Source: Nodosilinea sp. FACHB-131 (lineage in GTDB: Bacteria; Cyanobacteriota; Cyanobacteriia; Phormidesmidales; Phormidesmidaceae). Taken from it: a DNA stretch of 64,000 nucleotides. Of this stretch, positions 42,967 through 52,461 are shown piece after piece (the first letter of the stretch is position 1; each line of letters begins with the position of its first letter). The position numbers were made by a program, and so were the translations under genes. The notes below the pieces were generated by a model. That model had not been told where the DNA came from and made no database searches. It worked only from the letters and a program-made list of their open reading frames with translations. The stretch is from positions 185,884 through 249,883 of the forward strand of contig NZ_JACJOF010000013.1 of assembly GCF_014695395.1 (NCBI RefSeq), read 5' to 3'.

Positions 42967-44757
42967 CTAAGGCGCTGGAGCCACAGGTGGCGTCCTCTGC
43001 GGCTCCGGCGGCTCCGGCGATCGACTGGCCAGCAGCCACCAGCCCAGCAGCCCCAGCAGCAGAGCCGAACCCGACACTGCCAGCACCCAGCGGGGCACCC
43101 CTCGCGGCGGTTTCCGTTCCGCCGGGGTGGACACAAACTCGTCCTGGGGAAGGTTTTCACCGTAGAGCTTGGCCCCAGCGGGGATGGCTGATTCCCGTTG
43201 GGCACCCGCGCCAACAGGAATGTCTTGCCCCGTCTGCGCAGGAACCAGAAGCTTGTGCTGCATCAGCACGACGGCGGTGTTGTCGTGGCCGTTCTTCTGG
43301 TTGGCCAGCTCAATCCACGAGGCCACCGCCGAGTCGAGGGTGACAATGTCCTTAATAATTAGGCCGATGTAGTTGGCCCAGGCATCTTCGATGCGGTAGT
43401 TGTCGCTGAGGCCATCGGAGCAGAGCAGCAAAATTCCCGTTTCGTCGAACACAAACCGCTGAATGTGGGGTTGAAGGTGGTCGCCGCTGCGGGTGCCGAG
43501 AGCCTGGGTGAGCGCTCCGGCATCGCTGCGCTCTAGAGCGTGGGGCCAGGTCTGGCGACAGGCGATCACCTCGCGTCCGGCAATGTCATCGTCTACCGTG
43601 AGTGGGTGGCAGTAGTCGGGAGTAATCCAGTAGGCGCGGCTATCACCGACATGGGCCAGGTACACTTCATTCACCCGTCCCAAGCCATCGTCGGTCTGCA
43701 CCCGCTGGGGAATCACCACCGCCATCACCAGGGTGGTGCCCATGCGCTGACGACCGGCCCAGCCGTGGTTGTCGTTTTGAAAACTGATCAGCTCGTTGAC
43801 AATGCGAATCACCGCCTCAAGCTGCTGAACGACAACCTGAGGCGGCAGTCCCCGCAGCTCGTTTTGGGCTTCGGCCAGCAGCGCTTGCAGCTGAATTTGC
43901 AGTGCCTGCACTGCTAGCTGGCTGGCCACTTCGCCGCCGTCGTGGCCCCCCACCCCATCGCACACCATCGCTACTTGCATGGGGGCAGCTTCGCTCTGGG
44001 TGCCCAGGGGCCAGCAGGCATCTTCGTTGCGGGGCTGCGTTGGCCCCTGAGCCGTAGCTCCAGATAGGGCAATCCGGGTGGGCACCAGAGCCGCCTGGCG
44101 CAGCAGAATTTGGTTGAGTTCAAGCGCTACGGTGTCGGGGTCGACGGCATCGGCGTCAATGCGGTTGATCAGCGATCGCAGCGGCTCTGACACAGACAGA
44201 TGCAGGGGAGACAGAAGCGATCGCCACAGCTCCACTAAATCCGCCAGAGTTGTCGGGTCCCCGTCAGATTGCAGCTCCACCAGCCGCAGCCGCCAGCCAT
44301 CTACCCGCAGATTACCAGGCACGAATAAGCTCCTCGCCAAGCCCAGGTTGCCCAACGTTCCCCACAGTTCCCAAAGCTGCCACAGCCAGTTGGCCTGGCG
44401 CAGGGGTGAAGCGCTAAACAGCCCGCCCGCCAGTTCCGGCAATAGCTCCCCCGCCTGAAAATGAATCGGAGCATTCTCCAACAGCAAAATCGGCGGTGCT
44501 CCAGTCCGCTCTAGCACGCCATATAGTCCCGGCACATGCAGCCGATGGGGGTGCGCCTTGAGGTAAGGCAGCGCCTCCCCAGGAAAGGTATCGGGAGCAC
44601 TGGGCCGCTGGTCAGGCTGGGTGTCGAGCCAAATGCGCGGGCCCACTATCCGATAGCGCTGACCCACTAGCTCATCGACCGGCAGGGTCTCAATATCAGT
44701 GCCGATCACCCAGAGGTAAGGTTTATAGCGGGAGGGACGGCGCTCAACACGGTTCAT
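42967..44757 (-). CDS. PP2C-type serine/threonine phosphatase with a C-terminal membrane helix
   Basis: In this 596-residue protein, residues 1-230 form a domain I do not recognise (with LPVDELVGQRYRIVGPRIWLD early, and TRIALSGAT at its end). A PP2C phosphatase domain follows: NEDACWPLG, VAMVCDGVGGHDGGEVASQ, AHVGDSRAYWI, ILLLCSDGLSDN and GHDNTAVVLM, with the metal-binding Asp residues of the family in place. The end has a membrane helix (WVLAVSGSALLLGLLGWWLL) and a Pro-rich tail. It probably reverses Ser/Thr kinase signalling at the membrane; no kinase gene is nearby. Confidence 0.85.
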   Translation of the reverse strand: MNRVERRPSRYKPYLWVIGTDIETLPVDELVGQRYRIVGPRIWLDTQPDQRPSAPDTFPGEALPYLKAHPHRLHVPGLYGVLERTGAPPILLLENAPIHFQAGELLPELAGGLFSASPLRQANWLWQLWELWGTLGNLGLARSLFVPGNLRVDGWRLRLVELQSDGDPTTLADLVELWRSLLSPLHLSVSEPLRSLINRIDADAVDPDTVALELNQILLRQAALVPTRIALSGATAQGPTQPRNEDACWPLGTQSEAAPMQVAMVCDGVGGHDGGEVASQLAVQALQIQLQALLAEAQNELRGLPPQVVVQQLEAVIRIVNELISFQNDNHGWAGRQRMGTTLVMAVVIPQRVQTDDGLGRVNEVYLAHVGDSRAYWITPDYCHPLTVDDDIAGREVIACRQTWPHALERSDAGALTQALGTRSGDHLQPHIQRFVFDETGILLLCSDGLSDNYRIEDAWANYIGLIIKDIVTLDSAVASWIELANQKNGHDNTAVVLMQHKLLVPAQTGQDIPVGAGAQRESAIPAGAKLYGENLPQDEFVSTPAERKPPRGVPRWVLAVSGSALLLGLLGWWLLASRSPEPPEPQRTPPVAPAP

Positions 44758-44980
44758 AGCGTTTACGGGCGGGTACAGGCACGCGGTAGAGGCAAAGATC
44801 TAATCTATTAAAACAACGTAATTAAGCCCCCAAAAGGCCTGAGGCTAAAGATAGATTAATCCTAGAGGATAGCGAGACATTCAGAAGGGTAACCTGGGTT
44901 GGGTTTCGTGGATCAGCAATCTCGGCGGGGGCCTGAGTTGGGCCCGTTTCTTTTAGGCTTGACTTTTCTTGTGAGCTGCT

Positions 44981-45406
44981 ATGAACTACCCTCTGTTTTG
45001 GGCCATTCTGGGGGCCGTCTTCTGCCTCATGGAGTTATTTTTGCCCACGGGCTTTGTGGAGTCCACCCTGGGTTTGAGCGCTTTTATCGTGGCCTTTGTG
45101 GCCCTGGGGGTGCCCTCCTTTAGCTTTCAAATTGTGGCTTGGGTGGCGCTGTCTCTCGTGCTGATCTTCCTGCTGCTGCGGTTTGTGCCCAAGCGCACCC
45201 CCTACAGTCTGCAAGAGTCGACCGAAGCCCGAACATTAACCGCTATTGCCCCCGGCCAAACCGGACGGGTCATCTACGAGGGCAACTCCTGGCAAGCTCG
45301 CTGCGACGACGAGACCATCACTATTGGGGCTGATCAGCCAGTGGTAGTGGTTAGGCGTAAGGGCAATACTCTCTATGTCATCCCGGAAAGCGCGCTGAGA
45401 GCTTAG
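44981..45406 (+). CDS. NfeD family membrane protein
   Basis: The 141-residue product has three hydrophobic segments (residues 3-22, 30-47 and 50-70) followed by a small beta-rich OB-like domain (GQTGRVIYEGNSWQARCDDE, IPESAL), as in the short NfeD proteins that partner with SPFH proteins in membrane microdomains. The next gene, 59 bp downstream, encodes such a protein, so the two form an operon. The ATG at 44981 follows GTGAGCTGCT. Confidence 0.85.
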   Translation: MNYPLFWAILGAVFCLMELFLPTGFVESTLGLSAFIVAFVALGVPSFSFQIVAWVALSLVLIFLLLRFVPKRTPYSLQESTEARTLTAIAPGQTGRVIYEGNSWQARCDDETITIGADQPVVVVRRKGNTLYVIPESALRA

Positions 45407-45465
45407 GTGGGCGAGCCCCACAGGGTTACCAATCACTACCGCAAATCATTTGAGGAATTACGTCT

Positions 45466-46422
45466 ATGGGCGGCTTTTTTAGTTTTCTGATTGTGCTGAT
45501 TTTTGGCGGGTCGATCGCCGCTAGCTCCGTCAAAATCATCAACCAAAGCGACGAGGCCCTAGTCGAAACCTTGGGCAAATACAACGGCAAAAAGCTCACC
45601 CCCGGCCTCAATTTTCTAATTCCCTTTCTCGACAAGGTGGTGTTTAGGCAAACTATTCGCGAACGTGTGCTCGATATTCCGCCTCAGCAGTGCATTACCC
45701 GCGACAACGTTTCAATCACGGTAGATGCGGTGGTGTACTGGCGCATTGTCGATATGGAGAAGGCCTACTACAAGGTCGAAAACCTGCAATCGGCGATGGT
45801 CAACCTGGTGCTCACCCAAATTCGTGCTGAAATGGGCCAGCTCGAGCTCGATCAAACCTTCACCGCCCGCTCTGAAATCAACGAAATTTTGCTGCGCGAG
45901 CTGGATATTTCCACTGACCCCTGGGGCGTAAAAGTAACACGGGTCGAACTGCGCGACATCGTGCCCTCTAAAGCGGTGCAGGAATCGATGGAGCTACAAA
46001 TGGCGGCCGAGCGCAAAAAGCGGGCCGCTGTGCTGACCTCTGAAGGAGAGCGCGAAGCGGCAGTCAACTCGGCCAAAGGTCGAGCCGAGTCGTCAGTATT
46101 AGATGCCGAAGCTCGCCAAAAAGCCGCCCTTTTAGATGCCGAAGCACAGCAAAAAACCATCGTGTTGCGGGCCGAGGCTCTGCGCCAAGAGCAGTTGCTT
46201 CAGGCCAAAGGCACAGCCGAGGCCATGCAGGTGATCGCCAAAACCCTTGCCATCGACCCTGGCACTCGTGAAGCACTGCAATTCATCATTGCCCAGCACT
46301 ATATGGAGATGGGGCTGAAAATCGGCAGCAGCGACAGCAGCAAGGTGATGTTTATGGACCCCCGCAGCATTCCGGCAACGCTAGAGGGCATGCGGGCGAT
46401 CGTCAGTGAGGGGCAGTTGTAG
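45466..46422 (+). CDS. SPFH/Band 7 family protein (paraslipin/QmcA-like)
   Basis: The 318-residue protein begins with a membrane helix (residues 3-22), then the SPFH domain with [20 protein letters not shown] and [20 protein letters not shown], and a long charged coiled-coil ([20 protein letters not shown] and onward, about 180-255), ending with a hydrophobic-acidic tail [13 protein letters not shown]. These proteins make membrane rings; paraslipins of this type are widespread. nfeD lies directly upstream. The ATG at 45466 has TGAGGAATTA before it. Confidence 0.9.
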   Translation: MGGFFSFLIVLIFGGSIAASSVKIINQSDEALVETLGKYNGKKLTPGLNFLIPFLDKVVFRQTIRERVLDIPPQQCITRDNVSITVDAVVYWRIVDMEKAYYKVENLQSAMVNLVLTQIRAEMGQLELDQTFTARSEINEILLRELDISTDPWGVKVTRVELRDIVPSKAVQESMELQMAAERKKRAAVLTSEGEREAAVNSAKGRAESSVLDAEARQKAALLDAEAQQKTIVLRAEALRQEQLLQAKGTAEAMQVIAKTLAIDPGTREALQFIIAQHYMEMGLKIGSSDSSKVMFMDPRSIPATLEGMRAIVSEGQL

Positions 46423-46580
46423 AAAAGGCTTAGCTGCACGGGTAGGCCGGGTATGGCAAAAGCCAAACGTACTGTGGGCCCAACTGCACCTCAGCCCAGT
46501 GAGGCGGTAAAGCATTACCCCTTTGAAAACCTAGATACTCTATGCGGACAAAGGGCCAAGCGTTAGCTACTGAATATTAG

Positions 46581-46658
46581 TTTGAGCTGCATTAGCAGGA
46601 TAGTCTGTTGATGCAGCTCAAATTGATCACGACAGTACATGAATTTTGCCTGTCGTGA
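46581..46658. terminator. Two hairpins between convergent genes
   Basis: TTTGAGCTGCAT at 46581-46592 pairs perfectly with 46611-46622; directly after it TCACGACAG at 46627-46635 pairs with CTGTCGTGA at 46650-46658. They lie between the SPFH gene and the convergent histidine kinase and most likely end transcripts from both sides. Confidence 0.55.
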
Positions 46659-46666
46659 ACATCAGC

Positions 46667-48319
46667 TTACTGTAGCTTCTCAGTATCGCAGGGCAATGTG
46701 ATAGTAAATGTTGTCCCCTTACCGATTTCGCTCTCCAAAGAAATGGTGCCGTGATGAGCCTGAACTCCCTGCTTCACAATTGCTAGGCCCAATCCAGTTC
46801 CCGCAATACAGTCAACATTCTTTGCCCGATAAAAAGGCTCAAATATGTTTTCTTGGTTCTCCTCAGGAATACCAATGCCCTGATCCTGAACTTGCAGAAT
46901 TAGGTTACTTTCTTGATAACGGCATGAAACTCTTACGTCCCTTCCATCGAGAGAATACTTGACGGCATTAAAGACTAAGTTAGTCAGAATTTGCCGAACG
47001 ATCATTTCGTCTAAAACAACGTTAATATTTTCTGGATAAGCATCAAAAAAGATGTTGCACCGAGTTTGAGAAATAAGCTTTATTTGGTCAATTACATCTT
47101 GAATTAAATACGAAAAATCAAGCAAAGTAGGTTTGAAGGCTTGCTTAGCTTCCTCTACCTGACCAACTGCTAAAACTCCATCCATGAGTTCGGTCATAGT
47201 TTGAACCGCGTCCTGGATCCGCTGAAAAGCTTCGTCCTTTTCCTTTTTATCCCATGTATGGCTGTAGTTCTTTAAAAGTTCAGCGTAGAGAACAATACTA
47301 GTCAAAGGGGTACGAAATTCGTGGGATGCCATGGAGATGAAGCGAGTTTTTAGTTCACTCAGTTCTCGTTCTTTTTGCAGCGCTTTTTCAACAATCTCCT
47401 CTGCCTGTTTACGGTCTGTAATATCAATATGGGAACCGGCCATCCGATAAGGTTTGCTCTGGTCATCCCAAAGAGCAACTGAGCGGGATAAAACCCAGCG
47501 GTAAGTTCCGTCTTTATGTCTAAGGCGATACTCTAGATCATAGGTCGGAATCTCGCGCTTTAGATAAGCGGCCAGGGCACTTTGTGCTCGCTGAACATCT
47601 TCAGGATGCAATCGCTCAATCCATTCTTCCAAGCGATTGGGAATTTCATGATCTGCGTAACCCAAGATGCTCTTCCAGCGAGGTGAAAAGAAGACCTCAT
47701 TGGTCTTCATATCCCAATCCCATATTCCCCCGCTAGAGCCAAGAGTTGCCAGTTCAAATCGTTCTTGGCTAAGGCGTAACTTTTCTCCAATCTGATGTAC
47801 ATCTAAGCTAATTTGAGCTAGGCTTGCTAAATCACGTCGTTGTTCAATTTGTCTTGCAACTTGACGGCTAATAATTTTCAAACTCTCGGTCTGCTCAGCA
47901 CTCAACCTTCGTGGCTCCTGATCCAAAACGCAAAGGGTACCGATCGCAGCACCTTCAGAAGTGATTAATGGAGCACCCGCATAAAATCGAATATGTGGAT
48001 CACTGGTAACTAAAGGGTTATCAGAAAATCGTTCATCAATGGATGTATCTGGCACTAAAAATACGGCTGGTTGCAGAATGGCATGGGAGCAAAAGGCTAT
48101 ATCACGAGGCGTTTCAGGCACCGATAGTCCAATATTAGATTTGAACCACTGGCGATCGGCGTCAATTAAGCTAACCAGAGCGATCGGAGTATTGCAAATT
48201 TGGGAAGCCAGGCGAGTTAAGTCATCAAAGATATCTTCAGAAGCAGTATCGAGAATACTCAGACTACGTAAAACTTCTAGTCTTTCTGCTTCGTTAGCTG
48301 GAAGAGGGGCAATTCTCAT
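46667..48319 (-). CDS. GAF-PAS sensor histidine kinase
   Basis: The 550-residue kinase has a GAF domain (about residues 20-160: RQWFKSNIGLSVPETPRDIA, FYAGAPLITSEG), a PAS_3-type domain with PAC (about 180-305: IWDWDMKTNEVFFSPRWKSI, DLEYRLRHKDGTYRW), a HisKA domain with the phosphorylated His333 (MASHEFRTPL), and a HATPase with N-box LTNLVFNAVKYS, G1 DQGIGIP and G2 GTGLGLAIV. There is no membrane segment, so it is cytoplasmic. A response regulator gene lies 63 bp upstream on the same strand, its likely partner. The ATG is at 48319. Confidence 0.93.
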   Translation of the reverse strand: MRIAPLPANEAERLEVLRSLSILDTASEDIFDDLTRLASQICNTPIALVSLIDADRQWFKSNIGLSVPETPRDIAFCSHAILQPAVFLVPDTSIDERFSDNPLVTSDPHIRFYAGAPLITSEGAAIGTLCVLDQEPRRLSAEQTESLKIISRQVARQIEQRRDLASLAQISLDVHQIGEKLRLSQERFELATLGSSGGIWDWDMKTNEVFFSPRWKSILGYADHEIPNRLEEWIERLHPEDVQRAQSALAAYLKREIPTYDLEYRLRHKDGTYRWVLSRSVALWDDQSKPYRMAGSHIDITDRKQAEEIVEKALQKERELSELKTRFISMASHEFRTPLTSIVLYAELLKNYSHTWDKKEKDEAFQRIQDAVQTMTELMDGVLAVGQVEEAKQAFKPTLLDFSYLIQDVIDQIKLISQTRCNIFFDAYPENINVVLDEMIVRQILTNLVFNAVKYSLDGRDVRVSCRYQESNLILQVQDQGIGIPEENQENIFEPFYRAKNVDCIAGTGLGLAIVKQGVQAHHGTISLESEIGKGTTFTITLPCDTEKLQ

Positions 48320-48382
48320 TTAATTCTGTTTCTTGTCTTAAATTACAAGCCAAAATGAACATATCAAGGATGTCTCAGCCTG

Positions 48383-50101
48383 CTATAAACGTTTATCTTC
48401 AGATAGGAAAGCTTCAAACTGTTCTGCAGAAACAGCTGGGCTGAATAAGTAACCCTGAATTGCTTGACAACCCTGCTCCCGTAAAAAGTTAAACTGTTCT
48501 TGAGTCTCCACTCCTTCAGCAATAACTCGTAATTTTAAGCCCCGAGCCATCGCAATTATCGTTGTAACAATCGTGGCATTTTGGGGCGCATGAAAAATAT
48601 CGTTAATAAAAGAGCGATCGATTTTCAAAATATCAAGCGGCAGACGCTTGAGGTAGTTTAAGGATGAGTAACCCGTACCAAAATCATCAAGAGAGATCTT
48701 AATTCCTACAGCCTTCAGCTCTCCCAAGAGAGCGATCGCAGCTTCTATGTCATCCATTAAGCTGGTTTCAGTAAGCTCTAGTTCCAAGCAATTTGGGTCG
48801 AGCTGGGTTTGACTTAAGATCTGGGTAATAGTTTGTACCAGACCTTCTTGCCTTAATTGAAACGCTGATAGATTTACAGAGACTTTAAGGGGAACTGGGT
48901 GAAGATCCTGCCATCTCTTAGTCTGAGCACAAACGGATTCTAAAACCCAATTACCAATTTCAATAATGTGGCCTGTTTTTTCTGCGATCGGAATAAATAC
49001 GTTTGGGTCAACTAACCCTAACTCAGGATGATGCCATCGCAATAAGGCTTCGGCCCCCATGATGCGGCCAGTAATCAAATTAATTTTAGGCTGGTAGAGT
49101 ATCTGAAATTCAGAATGCTCCAGGGCAATATTCAAGCCCTTTTCTATTAAACTGTTTTGCTCCGTCTTAGCTCCCATTTCCACCTCATAGAAATGATAGC
49201 TGTCTTTTCGAGACTGCTTAGCAAAACCCATAGCCATTTCGGCATGGCTTAACAATTTACCAAAGTCGCTCTGATCGTCAGGATAAAGAGCAATACCAAT
49301 ATTGGCCTGCACCGAAATTTTATGATCGTTAAGCCAGTATGGGTTTGCAAGACTACTCAAAATGGCCTTGACCTGATCCTCAACGGTTTTCCTATCTAAA
49401 GCGTTAACTAAAATCATGCTAAATACATCAGCATTGATTCGAGCTACTACATTTTCTTGGCCTGCATTTTCGAGCAGTCGTTCAGCTACAGCTTGAAGCA
49501 GCAAATCTCCCGTTGAGTAACCAAACGCATTGTTGACAGATTTAAACTGGTGTAAGTTTATACACAAAATCGCCATCATTTGTTGACGACGTTTTGCTAT
49601 TGATAGAGCTTGCTGAAATTTTTGATATAGCAGAATACGGTTGGGCAGCTTAGTTAGTGCATCCTGATACGCTAAGGTGCTAATTTGCTCAGTTGCATGC
49701 TTCATCTCTGCAATGTAAGGATCAACAATTGCATTCTTTTTGTGTAGCCGACTGGTAATTGCCTCTGCCAATTCAGCCGTTGTGAACGGCTTAGCAAGAT
49801 AGTCATCCGCACCCAAATTCATTCCTTTACGAATATCTAATCTATCAGCCTTGGCCGACAAGAAAATGAATGGAATGACCATCATTTCTGGATCTTGATG
49901 CAAGATTGTATAGACCTGATAGCCATCTATCTCTGGCATCATAATGTCACACACGATTAGGTCTGGAAAATGCATTTTTGCCAGTTGAATTCCAGTCTCA
50001 CCATTCTCCGCTCCAATTGCTTCGAAACCGAGGCAGCTTAAAGACTGGACAATGCCTTCTCGAAGATCCTGGGTATCTTCAATGACTAGAATTTTTGCCA
50101 T
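48383..50101 (-). CDS. Response regulator with degenerate GGDEF and intact EAL domains
   Basis: A receiver domain (residues 1-120, phosphorylated Asp52 in VCDIMMP) is followed by a GGDEF-like domain (about 140-255) whose signature reads NADVF at 223-227, so cyclase activity is unlikely. The EAL domain (about 315-570) keeps the main catalytic motifs: EALLRW at 351-356, VSVNLSAFQL with Asn410, ELTET at 442-446, DDFGTGYSSL at 472-480, KIDRSF at 493, and EGVET at 529-533. It should hydrolyse cyclic di-GMP in response to phosphorylation. It is 572 residues and is encoded just upstream of the histidine kinase. Confidence 0.92.
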   Translation of the reverse strand: MAKILVIEDTQDLREGIVQSLSCLGFEAIGAENGETGIQLAKMHFPDLIVCDIMMPEIDGYQVYTILHQDPEMMVIPFIFLSAKADRLDIRKGMNLGADDYLAKPFTTAELAEAITSRLHKKNAIVDPYIAEMKHATEQISTLAYQDALTKLPNRILLYQKFQQALSIAKRRQQMMAILCINLHQFKSVNNAFGYSTGDLLLQAVAERLLENAGQENVVARINADVFSMILVNALDRKTVEDQVKAILSSLANPYWLNDHKISVQANIGIALYPDDQSDFGKLLSHAEMAMGFAKQSRKDSYHFYEVEMGAKTEQNSLIEKGLNIALEHSEFQILYQPKINLITGRIMGAEALLRWHHPELGLVDPNVFIPIAEKTGHIIEIGNWVLESVCAQTKRWQDLHPVPLKVSVNLSAFQLRQEGLVQTITQILSQTQLDPNCLELELTETSLMDDIEAAIALLGELKAVGIKISLDDFGTGYSSLNYLKRLPLDILKIDRSFINDIFHAPQNATIVTTIIAMARGLKLRVIAEGVETQEQFNFLREQGCQAIQGYLFSPAVSAEQFEAFLSEDKRL

Positions 50102-50654
50102 GGTTGCATTTTCTCCTTACCGCGTTTTAACGGTTCCTAATGAAAATTAAAGTTGCAGGTTATGCCACTGTTGGACAACATGCTGATTGAGTTAAAGAAT
50201 CCTTATGAAAACTTTGTCGTTGCACCCAGCCACACTAAACTGTTCTAAGCTCTGAACAATCGCGATAAGCTAACAGAAGCAGACCTTCAAAAACTTTATG
50301 TTTTGATGAATGAGGGTGTTAATCCAATAAGCTTGCTGACAAATCCTAGAGTACCCAGTTGATCAGGACAAACTCCTACAGCTACGACCGATTGTTCGGT
50401 ATGCAACTGATAATATTAAGAATATTTAAAGGCAAGAAGCTTCTTGTAGAGGGTATGGCGCACTTATATCGATACAAGCTCAAAGGCATCAAACACAGAC
50501 CAAACCCTTCCCTTAGATGCCACTATCACCCTTTGGCATCCAATCTAAACTGATTGCATAATTTAGATCACGACGGAGATATTGAACCCCATGTTTTATC
50601 AACAGTGCGGTCCATTACGAAGTAGCAGCGGACTCAAGCTCTTGACAAAATTGG
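50102..50654. other. Intergenic region with possible gene remnants
   Basis: About 550 bp. An open stretch at 50249-50362 reads ALNNRDKLTEADLQKLYVLM and then NEGVNPISLLTNP before a stop, which looks coding but has no start codon and is only 37 codons long. A 64-codon plus frame at 50359-50553 is basic and shows no family. Both may be remains of a decayed gene. No hairpin with a U-tract was seen. Confidence 0.45.
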
Positions 50655-52220
50655 TCACGCTGTAGATTCATCTAGGGCAGCTACCACCTGATCGTAGATC
50701 TCGCGGGCGTGGTTGGGGCTGGTGCCAATGCAGGTGAGGCCTACCTTGCCATACTCCGACAGACAGCCCATGAGGTGGAAGGTCGCCCCCACCCCGCTAA
50801 TGGAGTTGAAGTGTAGCTGCTTGGCGACGATGATATCCATCAGATCGCTGGGCAGCAGACCTCGGTATTGGGGTTTTTGCAAGTTGTCGGAGGCGCGGTA
50901 GTAGCGCACCTGCTCTTGCTTGGTGTAAAACAGTCCGTCAGCTGGGTGAAAGCGACCCTCAGTCAGCATTTTCATCGCCATGAGGGGGTGGGTAGTGCCG
51001 CCTTTGCGCAGGTTGATCTCAATCGCCTGGAGATCCCACTGGGGGGCTTTGGGGTCACCCTTGGCGACGGCAATAAAGTCGACGCCGTAGCGCTCTAGGG
51101 CACCCTGGCGGGCCAGTTCTTCACCAACGCGCTGGCCCATCTCCTGAATCTCAAGGCGATAGTCAGGCCGAGCCGGGAAGGAGCAGCCAAGAAAGATTTG
51201 CCCATCGGGACCGCCCAGTTCTTGGTCGTGGGTGGAGAGAATTTCGACCTCGCCTAGGGGGGTGATGCGGCCCTGCACGCTGGGGGATTCTTTGTGGTCG
51301 CCTTCGACAAAGGCTTCGGCGATCGCCCCCAGCACCGGAATTTTGGCCGAAAAGTGCTCCCAGGTTTCGATATCACTCTGAAAGCTCAGGGTGTGGAAGG
51401 CTTCGGTTAAAGCCCGAACGCGATCGCCATGTCCTGCACTTCCCGGAGCCACGGCCGACAATGCTCGCAGATCTAAAATTGCGTTACCTTCCCCCGAGAA
51501 GCCCTCGTTGAGCTTGATCACCATGCGCTTGAGGTTGGGGTCTTGCTCCCACACCTCGGCGGTGACTTGGGCTAGAGAGGCTTCGTCGAACACCAGCTCA
51601 CTGCCAATGGGGTGGGGAATGTTGCAGCGCCTAAAAATCTCGCGGCTGCCGCTCTTGGTGCCCCAGTGCAGGAGATCGGGGTCGAGGGCCAACAGGGGCA
51701 GTCCCAGTGCCAGGGACAGGTCACGCTCCCAGGCGGTGGAGTTGTAGCAGGTCATGTAGGCGCGATCGGGATTGATCGCCTTACGAATGCGGTTGAGCAG
51801 GCGGGGGCGCTCTAGCAGCTTTTGGCTAAGGGGCTTGCCCGAGCTGTCGTAGGCCGACAGCAGGGTGAGGCGATCGCGCGCATGGGAACTGGGAATGCCT
51901 GGCAGCAGCTCTAGATAGTAATCGACAATGCTGGGGTGCAGCGGTTGCGAGGTGACATAGACCAGGTGCGTGTTGGGGTTGCGCAGCCGAATCAGCGAAA
52001 ACAGCAGCCGCTCTTCGTAGTGGTTCACCCCCTCAATTTTTTGCAGCTCCTCCTGATCGAGGCTGAGTGAGGGCACCACCACCACATGCCGCTCCTGGGT
52101 GTCAAATTCATCAGTTGAACACCAGCGATCGCGCAGCGTCTGCTGCAATTGCTGAAAGCTGGGCCCAGCCTGCAAGCGCACCGGTTCTGTAGCCATAGCC
52201 GCCTCGTTCGCCGTCACCAT
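50655..52220 (-). CDS. PGM1-like ATP-grasp peptide ligase family protein
   Basis: The 521-residue protein resembles the ATP-grasp carboxylate-amine ligase group described for PGM1 (pheganomycin synthesis), which is also conserved as an uncharacterised family in cyanobacteria. Visible features: an N-terminal substrate-grasp half (HVVVVPSLSLDQEELQKIEG, NHYEERLLFSLIRLRNPNTH), and the ATP-grasp half with RMVIKLNEGFSGEGNAIL near residue 230, GVDFIAVAKGD, and AIEINLRKGGTTHPLMAMK near 400-418. A peptide natural-product role is possible but no precursor or other biosynthesis gene is adjacent. The start is ATG 52220; a second Met at codon 9 (GAGG upstream) is an alternative. Confidence 0.75.
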   Translation of the reverse strand: MVTANEAAMATEPVRLQAGPSFQQLQQTLRDRWCSTDEFDTQERHVVVVPSLSLDQEELQKIEGVNHYEERLLFSLIRLRNPNTHLVYVTSQPLHPSIVDYYLELLPGIPSSHARDRLTLLSAYDSSGKPLSQKLLERPRLLNRIRKAINPDRAYMTCYNSTAWERDLSLALGLPLLALDPDLLHWGTKSGSREIFRRCNIPHPIGSELVFDEASLAQVTAEVWEQDPNLKRMVIKLNEGFSGEGNAILDLRALSAVAPGSAGHGDRVRALTEAFHTLSFQSDIETWEHFSAKIPVLGAIAEAFVEGDHKESPSVQGRITPLGEVEILSTHDQELGGPDGQIFLGCSFPARPDYRLEIQEMGQRVGEELARQGALERYGVDFIAVAKGDPKAPQWDLQAIEINLRKGGTTHPLMAMKMLTEGRFHPADGLFYTKQEQVRYYRASDNLQKPQYRGLLPSDLMDIIVAKQLHFNSISGVGATFHLMGCLSEYGKVGLTCIGTSPNHAREIYDQVVAALDESTA

Positions 52221-52461
52221 CCTGACTACCCTCGCGATCGCTCAATCGGTTTTTGAATGAAAATTGGGAATGAAAGGTTTGCAAATGAGTATAGACGAAA
52301 GCTCTTGTCAGCCTGTGCAGGCCAATCCACAAGCGCCATTACTCACATCAAATAAATATTTTCACACCAATCTTTAGCCCCTGCTATCCCCACTAAGGCA
52401 TAGGATCCAAAGTGCCAGCTACCGTTCCCCTGGCGATCGCTCAACCGGCTGCTGCCATGGA

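Noticed and set aside
47700..47780. T-loop-like GTTCAAATC string considered as a tRNA
   Set aside because: It is inside the histidine kinase coding sequence and no acceptor or anticodon stem can be drawn around it.
50359..50553. 64-codon plus-strand frame downstream of the response regulator region
   Set aside because: Basic, low-complexity composition and no convincing start; at most a gene remnant.
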